A stretch of 59,090 nucleotides of DNA from contig CAADGY010000103.1 of the NCBI GenBank assembly GCA_900696665.1, positions 1 to 59,090 of the forward strand, in the 5' to 3' direction. The notes below the pieces were generated by a model. It did not search any database. It saw only the letters and a program-made list of their open reading frames with translations, and had not been told where the DNA came from. Of this stretch, positions 16,993 to 24,587 are shown piece by piece (position 1 is the first letter of the stretch; each line of letters opens with the position of its first letter). Source of the DNA: an uncultured Acidobacteriota bacterium (GTDB lineage Bacteria; Acidobacteriota; Terriglobia; Bryobacterales; Bryobacteraceae). Position numbers and translations under genes: made by a program.

Positions 16993-19005
16993 ATGGAACG
17001 CGTGCTGTTGCTCCATATGCCACTGGCAGTTCCGACGGTCCCCAATCTCGCCGTCGAGCTGCTTGCCGGTGTGCTTGCGCGATCCGGAATCGAGGCCGAT
17101 GTTTTCTACGGAACGTGCCGGCTGGCGCGCACGCCCGCTATCAGTTCCTACATACACAGCATCACAGGGGGCGTTATTTTCACGCCCCTCTATTACTCCA
17201 GCGAATCCCCGGAGTCAGTGGCACGCCGGCTGATCGATTGTCCGAAAGCGGTTTCGGAATTGTTCGGGAACTTCAAGCGCTTCCGGGCGGAGCGCCGGGA
17301 TGCGCCCGCCGAATGGGGTGTCCCGCGTAGGAGCGTTGGGTCGGAATGGCCCTTCGGCTCGGACTGCGACGAGTTGCTTGCTGACGTGCTCACGCACATG
17401 GATGCCGCGCGGCTCTGCCTGAAACGCTGTCTCGAGGACATCCCTGTGGGGCGATACGACGTTTTTGCGTTCTCTTTGATGTTCGACGCGCAAAAACTTG
17501 CTTCTCTCGCGCTGGCCAAATGGCTGAAGGAGAGAGAACCACATGCGGCTGTGCTGTTCGGCGGCACCGCCTGCGATGGCGACATGGGCTACGAACTGCT
17601 TCAGCGTTTTCCCTGTGTCGATGCTGTCGCGCAAGGAGAGGCCGATCTGACCATCGCCGGCGCAATCCGCGCGCTTCGCGGCGAGCGGCCCCTCGAAAGC
17701 ATCCCCGGACTGCTCTTCCGCTTCGGAACCACTGTCACCGCCTCGCCTCCCGCTCCCAAGCTCGAGCAACTTGACGCTCTGCCGGTGCCCGATTACACGA
17801 GTTTCCTTCAGCAGTTGTCCGCGAGCGACTGGAAACACGACGATCCGTTCATCCTGTTTGAGGCCTCACGCGGTTGCTGGTGGGGCGAAAGGCATCATTG
17901 CAAATTTTGCGGGCTTCGAGCCGATGGGCTTGCCTACAGGCGGAAGTCTCCCGCGCGCGTTCGTGCGGAAATCCAGGAACTGGCCTCGCGCTATCCTGTG
18001 CACCGCGCGCTCTACTCCACCGACGCCATTCTGGACTACCGGGCCCTTCGCAATCTCATGCCAACGCTGCCCGGCCTTGCCGCGCGGCACCAATGGAAGC
18101 TCTTCTTTGAACTCAAGTCCAACCTGCACAAGCACGAAGTAGCACTACTTTCCGAGTCCGGCGTCACTACCGTTCAGCCGGGCATAGAAACCTTCAGCGA
18201 CCGCGTACTCGCGCTCATGGACAAGGGGAATCGCGGAATCCGTCAAGTCCAGTTCCTCAAGTGGCTCGCCTCTTACGGCATTGGCATCATCTACAACATC
18301 ATCCTCGGCACCCCCGGAGAGACACCCGAAGACTACGACGAAATGACTCGCTTGCTTCCGTATCTCTGGCACCTGCCGCCGCCGGCTTCGGTGAACTATC
18401 TCAGCCTCGACAAATTCAGCCCCTACATGCGGCATCCGGAAGCCTATGGTTTTCGCGACGTGCGGGCTGTCACCGTCTACGGGCAACTGTTTCCGGACCC
18501 TTGTGTGAACCTCTCCCGCATCGCCTACAAGTTCGAGTACTGCTCCAACGAGATGGACAACCCTCAATTGCGGCAGGCATGGGGAGAGTTCGAGCTCGCT
18601 CTGCAGGCCTGGCGCGAGGAGCACGACTTCAGGCAGCTATTGATACGCGATTCTCCATCTGGCCTCGAGATTATGGAGAAAGACCATGGTGAATCGACCC
18701 GCGTGCGGCTGCATGGAGAGGCTGCCCGCCTCTACCGGTTTTGTGATGCTGCAAGAAGCTTCCGCGCGATCCGCTCCGCGTTCCCGCTGGTTCCCGAGAG
18801 TGTGCTCCGGCTACGCCTCGCTCTGTGGACGGGACGCCGGTGGATGTATGCCTCCGCGTCTGATGAATTCCTCGCCCTCGCGGTAGAGGTCGACCCGCCT
18901 CCGAGCGGCGCCAGCGCGCGGGTCGCGATAGACGAGGAGCCTGTCCCATGCAGTCCGCAGCACCTCGTTTCCATTTCGACAATCGGAGGAGAAATGCAAA
19001 CATGA
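16993..19005 (+). CDS. B12-binding radical SAM RiPP C-methyltransferase-like enzyme (first copy)
   Basis: A 670-residue enzyme: an N-terminal cobalamin-binding-like Rossmann region (about 1-230, with 'VLFGGTACDGDMG' and 'AVAQGEAD'), then a radical SAM domain. Its cluster motif is 'SRGCWWGERHHCKFCGL' (C295, C303, C306), with the longer CWWG-x4-C-x2-C spacing that marks the RiPP maturation radical SAM C-methyltransferase family ('bacteriocin maturation radical SAM protein 1'; polytheonamide PoyB/PoyC are related in function). 'NIILGTPGETPEDYDEM' follows in the barrel, then a winged C-terminal segment. Expected role: methylation of unactivated carbons of the precursor. The longest frame starts at TTG 16969; ATG 16993 matches the second copy's N-terminus. 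Its stop overlaps the next start (ATGA). Confidence 0.85.
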   Translation: MERVLLLHMPLAVPTVPNLAVELLAGVLARSGIEADVFYGTCRLARTPAISSYIHSITGGVIFTPLYYSSESPESVARRLIDCPKAVSELFGNFKRFRAERRDAPAEWGVPRRSVGSEWPFGSDCDELLADVLTHMDAARLCLKRCLEDIPVGRYDVFAFSLMFDAQKLASLALAKWLKEREPHAAVLFGGTACDGDMGYELLQRFPCVDAVAQGEADLTIAGAIRALRGERPLESIPGLLFRFGTTVTASPPAPKLEQLDALPVPDYTSFLQQLSASDWKHDDPFILFEASRGCWWGERHHCKFCGLRADGLAYRRKSPARVRAEIQELASRYPVHRALYSTDAILDYRALRNLMPTLPGLAARHQWKLFFELKSNLHKHEVALLSESGVTTVQPGIETFSDRVLALMDKGNRGIRQVQFLKWLASYGIGIIYNIILGTPGETPEDYDEMTRLLPYLWHLPPPASVNYLSLDKFSPYMRHPEAYGFRDVRAVTVYGQLFPDPCVNLSRIAYKFEYCSNEMDNPQLRQAWGEFELALQAWREEHDFRQLLIRDSPSGLEIMEKDHGESTRVRLHGEAARLYRFCDAARSFRAIRSAFPLVPESVLRLRLALWTGRRWMYASASDEFLALAVEVDPPPSGASARVAIDEEPVPCSPQHLVSISTIGGEMQT

Positions 19006-21035
19006 GCGAAAAGGTCCTCTTGCTTACCATGCCCTGGGCTACGCCCGTGCATCCTTCTCTCGCCCTGGGACTGCTGAGTGCGATCCTGCGCGATCACGGG
19101 ATCGAAAGCGAGTGTCTCTATGGCAATCTGCTGCTGCCTCGCCGCGCGGCTTCCAGCGTCTATGCCATTCAGGACCCGGGTCATTATGAAGACCGCAGCG
19201 CAGGACTCGCTTTTGCGCCCTACCTGTATCCTCAAGTCACACCCGCGCAGATCGCCGAGGAGGTCGCCGAGAGGCACCTCGCGATTGTCGGCCGGGAAGG
19301 TCACCTCGAAACCTCACATTGGCGCCTGGACGTAGCCGGGCAGGCCACGCGTGACAAGCTCGTCGAGCAGACCCTCGAGGACATTGAAGGCGCGGGCATC
19401 TGCCTGGAGCGGTGCATGCAGCGGATTCAGGCAGGAAGTTACGACATCGTAGGCATGTCGCTGACTTTCGAAACGCAACTGATCGGCTCGCTCGCGCTTG
19501 CGCGCCGCATCAGACAGTTCCGGCCGGATATGCGAATCATCCTCGGCGGCGCGGCCTGCACGTCCAACCAGGGCGTTGCGATTCTGAAGGCGTTCGACAC
19601 GATTGATGCCGTGTGTCTCGGCGAAGCCGACGCGATCGTTGTACCACTGATCGAAGGGCTTCGCACGAAGCCCTCGAAGCTCGCGAACATTCCAGGAATC
19701 GCCTACCGCGGCATGGATGGCGTTTTCGCCACACGCCAGCCTGAACCCATACGCGATCTGGATTGGATTCCCCGTCCCAATTACGACCCCTACGTGGAAC
19801 AGAAAGCCGCGAGTGAATGGACCGGCTCGCCCACCGTGCTGCTCTTCGAGACCTCACGAGGATGCTGGTGGGGTGAGAAACATCTATGCAGCTTCTGCGG
19901 TCTGAATGCCGAGACGCTGACCTACCGGAGCAAGAGCGCGCAGCGTGTCATGCAGGACATCGCGGGCCTGTGCGAACGCTACGATACCACCGACGGGCTG
20001 CAAGCCGTCGACAACATTTTCGATCCGCGCTACTTCGCCGATTTGGCGCCGAGGCTCGCCGCTTTCCAGAAGCAGACGCCGGTTACCCTGTTCTTCGAAA
20101 TCAAATCCAATATCAATCTCAACCAGATGTATCAGCTTGCCGCCAGCGGGTTCGGCACGCTGCAACCCGGCATTGAGGCGTTCAACGACCACATCCTCTC
20201 GCTGATGGACAAAGGCGCCAATACCATCCAGCAGATCAACTTCATCAAATGGGCGCACCAGTTGGGTATCAGCCCTACTTACAACATACTCATGCGCAAC
20301 CCCGGCGAGACTGCCCAGGACTATCGCGACATGATCGCCCTGCTCCCGTACATCGAGCATCTACCGCCGCCGAACGGGATCGCGAACATGCAACTCGAAC
20401 GGTATAGCCCGTACTTTCTGAACCCGGCGAAGTACGGCATTCGCCACGTGCGCCCGAAACATCACTACCGGCTGATGTTCCCCGATGAACGTGTCGACAT
20501 CGATGAGCTTGTGTATCAGTTCGATTTCGATCACGACGAGCTCGACGCTCCAGATCTCGTTGCTGCACGCCGTGATTTTCTCATTGCGACATTGAACTGG
20601 AAAGCTGCATTCAAAGTCCACCGGCTCATCTATCACCGCTGGAACTCCAAAATTCTCATTCTGGACCGGCGTGGAAAGTCCGACCATTCGGAATGGCTCA
20701 GCGGACTCGCAGCCGATGTCTTCCTTTTCCTCGACCAAGGGCATCCGTTCAACGTGATCCGCAGGCGCTTTCCCACCGTCCCGGAGCAAGTGCTGCAAGC
20801 GTTTCTCGATCGCATGGTGGCGGCAAAGTATGTTTACCGGCACAAGCCGAAAGATACCTACGTGACGGTTGCGCTCCGCGTGTACGAAGATCCGGAACAA
20901 TGCCGGAAGGAGATGGACGCCGCAGTGGAGCAATCACAGGCGAGGCGGCGTAATCGCGCGGCAGTGCCCCACGGACTGGTTGCTCTCGAGCCGGCGTTCG
21001 CCTCCGCACCCGCACCCGGTTCCTGTGGTTCCTGA
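19002..21035 (+). CDS. B12-binding radical SAM RiPP C-methyltransferase-like enzyme (second copy)
   Basis: A 677-residue paralogue of the preceding enzyme, collinear over its length: N-terminal B12-binding-like domain ('IILGGAACTSNQG', 'AVCLGEADA'), cluster motif 'SRGCWWGEKHLCSFCGL' (C288, C296, C299), 'NPGETAQDYRDM' in the barrel and a similar C-terminal helical region. A GGAGGAGA element about 9 bases before ATG 19002 and the 4-base overlap with the previous stop support this start and translational coupling. Two divergent copies suggest different target residues or positions on one substrate. The C-terminal ~40 residues are Ala/Arg/Pro-rich and unshared. Its stop lies 7 bases from that of the convergent methyltransferase gene. 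Confidence 0.85.
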   Translation: MSEKVLLLTMPWATPVHPSLALGLLSAILRDHGIESECLYGNLLLPRRAASSVYAIQDPGHYEDRSAGLAFAPYLYPQVTPAQIAEEVAERHLAIVGREGHLETSHWRLDVAGQATRDKLVEQTLEDIEGAGICLERCMQRIQAGSYDIVGMSLTFETQLIGSLALARRIRQFRPDMRIILGGAACTSNQGVAILKAFDTIDAVCLGEADAIVVPLIEGLRTKPSKLANIPGIAYRGMDGVFATRQPEPIRDLDWIPRPNYDPYVEQKAASEWTGSPTVLLFETSRGCWWGEKHLCSFCGLNAETLTYRSKSAQRVMQDIAGLCERYDTTDGLQAVDNIFDPRYFADLAPRLAAFQKQTPVTLFFEIKSNINLNQMYQLAASGFGTLQPGIEAFNDHILSLMDKGANTIQQINFIKWAHQLGISPTYNILMRNPGETAQDYRDMIALLPYIEHLPPPNGIANMQLERYSPYFLNPAKYGIRHVRPKHHYRLMFPDERVDIDELVYQFDFDHDELDAPDLVAARRDFLIATLNWKAAFKVHRLIYHRWNSKILILDRRGKSDHSEWLSGLAADVFLFLDQGHPFNVIRRRFPTVPEQVLQAFLDRMVAAKYVYRHKPKDTYVTVALRVYEDPEQCRKEMDAAVEQSQARRRNRAAVPHGLVALEPAFASAPAPGSCGS

Positions 21036-21042
21036 GCACAGA

Positions 21043-22164
21043 TCAACGCGAAATGTACCAGAACCCTGCGTGATCCTCGTAGTGCCTCGTCAACTCGAGA
21101 CCGGGCTTCCGGTCGTCTCGTAAGATGGCAAGGAAGAACAGATAAAGGTGCGTTGCGCCGAGCGTCCGCAGGTGCGCTTCGAGCGCGTCTCTCACTGGTT
21201 CGACATCGAGGTGCGCCGCCGCCGCACACGTCCAGGCCAGACCATCGAACATGTGGGCGCCGCGGACCAGCGGCAGCGCGGATGGGATGGTCATCCGAAT
21301 CCGCAGTCCGTTGCGTTCCGCCAACTCACGTAACTCGGCTTCGCATCCCGGTGCGTCCCAATCGCCCGTGCAGGTGCCGATGATCTGGCAGACTCCACCG
21401 GGCTTGAGCGCAGCCGGCAGTCCCTTCAATATCCGGCGCGTAATATCGAGCCCGTCCGCTCCGCCGTGCCCCACAAACGGGTATGGCAGATCCGGTGGAA
21501 AGGGCAACAGAGGCGGGTTGGCCGAGATAAAGTCAAATTCGAGGCCGGGCACCGCCGAGAACAGATCGCCTGTCCGGATCTCGACCCGGTCCTCGAGCCC
21601 GTTCATCACCACATTCAACTCCGCGTGCGCGGCCGCAAGGGGATTCACATCAACGGCGATTACACGGCTGGCTCTTCCGCTGCACACGAGTGCCTGAATG
21701 CCCGGCCCCGTACACAAGTCCAGACACACATCACCGCGAGACGGCATCAGATGCAGCGCTAGCGCGGCCGAGTCCTCTCCGAAGTAAGCGATAGGATTCA
21801 CTCCGGGACGCTGTGCGAAGACGAGGAACCCGAGTAATGGCAGGAGCACCATATTGCCAGTGTGCAGTTTCTCGCCCTCCGGCAGCAGAATGCTCAAGCT
21901 GATGAGCGCATCGATCTCCTGATCAGAGAATACGAGCGCGAGTTCGTCCCGGGCGACACGGCGCCCCAGCAGAAAAACGGAAACCAGAACCCGCAAGGAC
22001 GCCGGCAGCAAATCCAGATCCGCCGCCCAAAGGTCTACGCGCAAATTCAGCGGCCCATAGATGGCATATGCATCCACGTAGCCTTCACCCGCAAGCACCC
22101 GCGGCAGATTCTTCAATGCCGCAATGCCGGCGGCTAACGTAGTCGTGCGCTGAGCACCTGTCAT
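21043..22164 (-). CDS. Class I SAM-dependent methyltransferase (PrmC/small-MTase-like)
   Basis: About 373 residues. An N-terminal ~140-residue helical domain precedes a Rossmann methyltransferase: motif I 'CLDLCTGPGIQAL', acidic strand-2 end 'VIAVDVNP', and motif IV 'ANPPLLPFP'. The NPP motif is characteristic of enzymes that methylate amide or exocyclic nitrogens (PrmC on Gln, adenine N6 and RsmC/RlmG-type enzymes). In this cluster a methyltransferase acting on Asn side-chain amides is an attractive idea, paralleling the Asn N-methylation of polytheonamides, but this is inference. A housekeeping rRNA enzyme remains possible. ATG 22164 follows the kinase-like stop by 4 bases; an upstream ATG at 22188 would overlap it. 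Confidence 0.7.
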   Translation of the reverse strand: MTGAQRTTTLAAGIAALKNLPRVLAGEGYVDAYAIYGPLNLRVDLWAADLDLLPASLRVLVSVFLLGRRVARDELALVFSDQEIDALISLSILLPEGEKLHTGNMVLLPLLGFLVFAQRPGVNPIAYFGEDSAALALHLMPSRGDVCLDLCTGPGIQALVCSGRASRVIAVDVNPLAAAHAELNVVMNGLEDRVEIRTGDLFSAVPGLEFDFISANPPLLPFPPDLPYPFVGHGGADGLDITRRILKGLPAALKPGGVCQIIGTCTGDWDAPGCEAELRELAERNGLRIRMTIPSALPLVRGAHMFDGLAWTCAAAAHLDVEPVRDALEAHLRTLGATHLYLFFLAILRDDRKPGLELTRHYEDHAGFWYISR

Positions 22165-22168
22165 TGTT

Positions 22169-22729
22169 TCACCATCCCAGCACTGCAAGCAGGCGGCTGC
22201 AAAACGCGCGATTGTGTCCCGCCACGCTGGCCGGGGTTCCCGGATAGAACCAACCGTAATCGAGCCAGGTCAGCCGCTGCCCACACCACCTGAAGTTCTC
22301 GAGCTTGCCGTCGCCCATGGACAGGCCTGCCTTCGTACACTCGTCGCAGAACGCCGACAACTGCCGAGCGAAGCGGGCAGGCTCTGGCAAAGGCAATCGC
22401 TTTCGGCGGTTGTCCTCTACCCAGGCTCTGCATATCCAGTGACGGAACGGGCTAGCGGCGCGCCCGTTTGAAAACGAAGTATCTGCCGTCCCGAAAGCGA
22501 ATAACTCGGGCACAAAGCGGCTCCTGCACAGTACTTGGAGCGCATGCCTCTCGTTATCGAATATCGACGGTTCGGAAAACAGCTTGACCGCGGCCGGCAC
22601 CCCCTTCCATCGAACACGAATCACAGGACCTGTACCCAGCAACGCATCGTCTTCGACGTCCGCGATAGCCGGATCGAGGCCGAGGACCCAGTTCCGTTGA
22701 GTGATGTCCAGCGTGTAAGGTACCGGCAT
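22169..22729 (-). CDS. Minimal protein-kinase-like protein
   Basis: A 186-residue protein with the skeleton of a kinase in compact form: glycine-poor loop, 'AAVKLF' with K49 (the VAIK lysine), E60 in 'FDNERHAL', hinge near 'HWICRAWVEDN', catalytic loop 'MGDGKLENF' (D140, N145; the usual His is replaced) and 'LDYG' (D157) in place of DFG. It is far shorter than typical Ser/Thr kinases and lacks much of the C-lobe after the activation loop, closer to Kdo/APH-type small kinases. It may phosphorylate a small molecule or the peptide, or bind ATP without catalysis. It lies 11 bases after the pseudo-radical-SAM stop and 4 bases before the methyltransferase start, so the three form an operon. Confidence 0.6.
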   Translation of the reverse strand: MPVPYTLDITQRNWVLGLDPAIADVEDDALLGTGPVIRVRWKGVPAAVKLFSEPSIFDNERHALQVLCRSRFVPELFAFGTADTSFSNGRAASPFRHWICRAWVEDNRRKRLPLPEPARFARQLSAFCDECTKAGLSMGDGKLENFRWCGQRLTWLDYGWFYPGTPASVAGHNRAFCSRLLAVLGW

Positions 22730-22740
22730 GGTTTAACTGG

Positions 22741-23988
22741 TCAGGCACGAATTCCCGCACCGCCCGCCTGTTCACGTTCCAGCACGTGCGCCAAGCTGGG
22801 ACCGCGCAGCCGCAACATCGGGTTCAGAAGTTGAAGCAACTCGAAAACCTCATTCACCGGTATCCGGCCAGACGGGCCCGGAGGCGCCCCCGGTACTGAA
22901 GCCGGCACGCTCCCGTCGAACCATGGCACAGCTCCTGAAACAAACATGCGCTCCCACGGTTCGGATGGGATGTAACCCGGCGATCCCGGCACGTTGTACC
23001 ACCACTCGCAGCGCATGTCGGTGATGCCGTGCTTTGCCGCTATTCCCGCGACATGATTTATGGACGCCACGGTGTCGTGTGCGTCTTCACCGGGTGCGCC
23101 GGCAAGAAGATGCACGGTGGTGTTCGCGGCCACGCCGGCACGCTCGATCTCGCGCACCGCGGCGGCGAATCGCTGCCGGGACTCGTCATCGCGCATGTTA
23201 TCAGGCAGCAGTTCGAGCCACTTCACTTGCAGCAGGCTCAAGCTGGATGAAACGGCTTCGTCCAGAACATCATCCGGCGATATCCGCAGTGCGAACCACG
23301 GCGCTACATCGTGCTGCCGCAGGACCGCCATGCTGAGTTCACCCAGCAGGTCCATTCCCGCCGCATTCCATCCTCCCGCCGGTCTATCGGCAACCATTAG
23401 CGGTGTGCGGCACGATCCGAGCGGGGCCGTCATAGACCGCATCCAGACCGCAAACTCCTCCGCACTCCGCCGCTGCTGCGATGGAGCGTTTGCCGGATGC
23501 GGCTGCGCTTCCAACGGGAATCCGAACACTTCATGAGTGGTAATGCCGATTTCCCATCTCGGCCAGAGAGCCAGGGCAGAGTCGTCCGGTAGTGGCAGTT
23601 CTTTCCAGCATTGCGGAACGAAAGAAGCTAACTCCGCGGCATGCTGGAAGCCCACAGAGGCTACCTGCTCCGGAAAGCAGTCGAGTAGCGGTCCTAGCGC
23701 GTAGAGCGGGCGGTCTCGCTTCGAGAGCAACTCCACGGACCGGAGTGCCGCACTCCAGTTAAAAGCGTCAAGCCACGTGACAACGGCATCCGCTTGTTCC
23801 AGGTGGAGCAGGGAGGTTTCACCAGGGTCCCAGTGAGTCGATGGGAGCAACTCCACGTCGACACCGGCCGAGCGCGCCCGGCCGGCCAGCGACACCAGCC
23901 CGGGCGGCGCACTTTCAGCACGAATCGCCACCCCACGGCTGTCAACGACAGGTATTTCAACAAAGGCCAGCCGCACCCGCCACCTCAC
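22741..23988 (-). CDS. Radical-SAM-like protein lacking the Fe-S cysteines
   Basis: A 415-residue protein whose layout follows B12-type radical SAM proteins: an N-terminal 'PPGLVSLAGRARSAGVDVELL' segment (cobalamin-binding-like), a middle 'RRSAEEFAVWMRSM', and a C-terminal barrel-like half with 'VKWLELLPDNMRDDESRQRF', 'AGVAANTTVHLLAGAPGEDAHDTVASI' equivalent to the usual 'iiGlPgEt.ed' strand. Where CxxxCxxC should occur ('WEIGITTHEVFGFPLEAQP') there is no cysteine, and only four scattered cysteines exist in the whole protein. The reading frame is intact, so it is probably a pseudoenzyme with a scaffolding or recognition role, not a broken gene. It starts with GTG at 23988 and heads the minus-strand operon. 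Confidence 0.6.
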   Translation of the reverse strand: MRWRVRLAFVEIPVVDSRGVAIRAESAPPGLVSLAGRARSAGVDVELLPSTHWDPGETSLLHLEQADAVVTWLDAFNWSAALRSVELLSKRDRPLYALGPLLDCFPEQVASVGFQHAAELASFVPQCWKELPLPDDSALALWPRWEIGITTHEVFGFPLEAQPHPANAPSQQRRSAEEFAVWMRSMTAPLGSCRTPLMVADRPAGGWNAAGMDLLGELSMAVLRQHDVAPWFALRISPDDVLDEAVSSSLSLLQVKWLELLPDNMRDDESRQRFAAAVREIERAGVAANTTVHLLAGAPGEDAHDTVASINHVAGIAAKHGITDMRCEWWYNVPGSPGYIPSEPWERMFVSGAVPWFDGSVPASVPGAPPGPSGRIPVNEVFELLQLLNPMLRLRGPSLAHVLEREQAGGAGIRA

Positions 23989-24010
23989 AAGCTCGCATGA
24001 ACTTCTCTCT

Positions 24011-24038
24011 AATATACCCGCGTGAGATAGAAATACAA
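24011..24038 (-). promoter_or_regulatory. Candidate promoter of the minus-strand cluster operon
   Basis: On the minus strand TTGTAT (24038-24033), a 16-base spacer and TATATT (24016-24011). It sits about 22 bases upstream of the GTG start at 23988 in an AT-rich patch. The -35 is imperfect, so this is a moderate call. Confidence 0.4.
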
Positions 24039-24434
24039 GTATTCAAGCGTAGCAATTCGCATTGAAAAGAAGACACGCGAGCACTTTCTTCCAGCCATTA
24101 TCTGATGAAGAACCGTGAATCATGCTCGAACGGTTCGGCAGAATGCGGCCGGATCCTTGCACATTGCGGACGCTGAGGGTTGATCAGCCGGTTCGATTCA
24201 GCCGGAGTGAAAGCCGAAGGAGCGACAAGGACCGCCGCACGCGATCACGGATGAGACGTCATCGATCCCGGCAAGTCCCAGCGATGGCGGACTCCGGGGC
24301 TAGTCTGATGGAAACAGCTTTGGGGAAATCGAAATTCGTGAAATACTGTCCGAAACCTCAGCCATTCCTTCCAGGGGGATAGCGCCAGACGCTGCTACCC
24401 TATTGAAAGTGGATGCGGTTAGTTAGTCAGAACC
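24039..24434. other. Intergenic region between the RiPP-like cluster and tRNA-Gln
   Basis: Roughly 400 bases without a plausible gene. Short frames are open on the plus strand (24122-24382) but are Arg/Ser-rich and without a ribosome-binding site. No repeat or att-like copy of the tRNA 3' end was noticed here by eye. Confidence 0.4.
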
Positions 24435-24508
24435 TGGCTGGGAGGCAGGGACTCGAACCCCGATACGCAGATCCAGAGTCTGCAGTCTTACCGTTAGACG
24501 ACCTCCCA
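24435..24508 (-). tRNA. tRNA-Gln (anticodon CUG)
   Basis: Minus-strand cloverleaf: acceptor TGGGAGG (24508-24502) pairs with CCTCCCA (24445-24439), discriminator G, then an encoded CCA (24437-24435). The anticodon stem GCAGA/TCTGC encloses the loop CTCTGGA, giving anticodon CTG. The T-arm contains GGTTCGAACCC. The length is normal for a class I tRNA. A TAGAAT box lies about 9 bases upstream of the 5' end. Confidence 0.95.
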
Positions 24509-24587
24509 ACTATTCTGATTCTAGCATTTGCGGAAACGTCTCCCGTAATAATCAGGAACGGCGCCGGACAACGGCCCGATTGCCGCT

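Noticed and set aside
22741..23988. Radical-SAM-like gene as a pseudogene
   Set aside because: The frame is uninterrupted for 415 codons, conserved features remain on both sides of the missing cysteine loop, and two functional-looking genes follow in the operon.
24435..24508. tRNA-Gln gene as an integration site for a mobile element carrying the RiPP-like cluster
   Set aside because: No integrase gene and no duplicated tRNA 3' end were seen on either side of the cluster, so there is no support for an island boundary.
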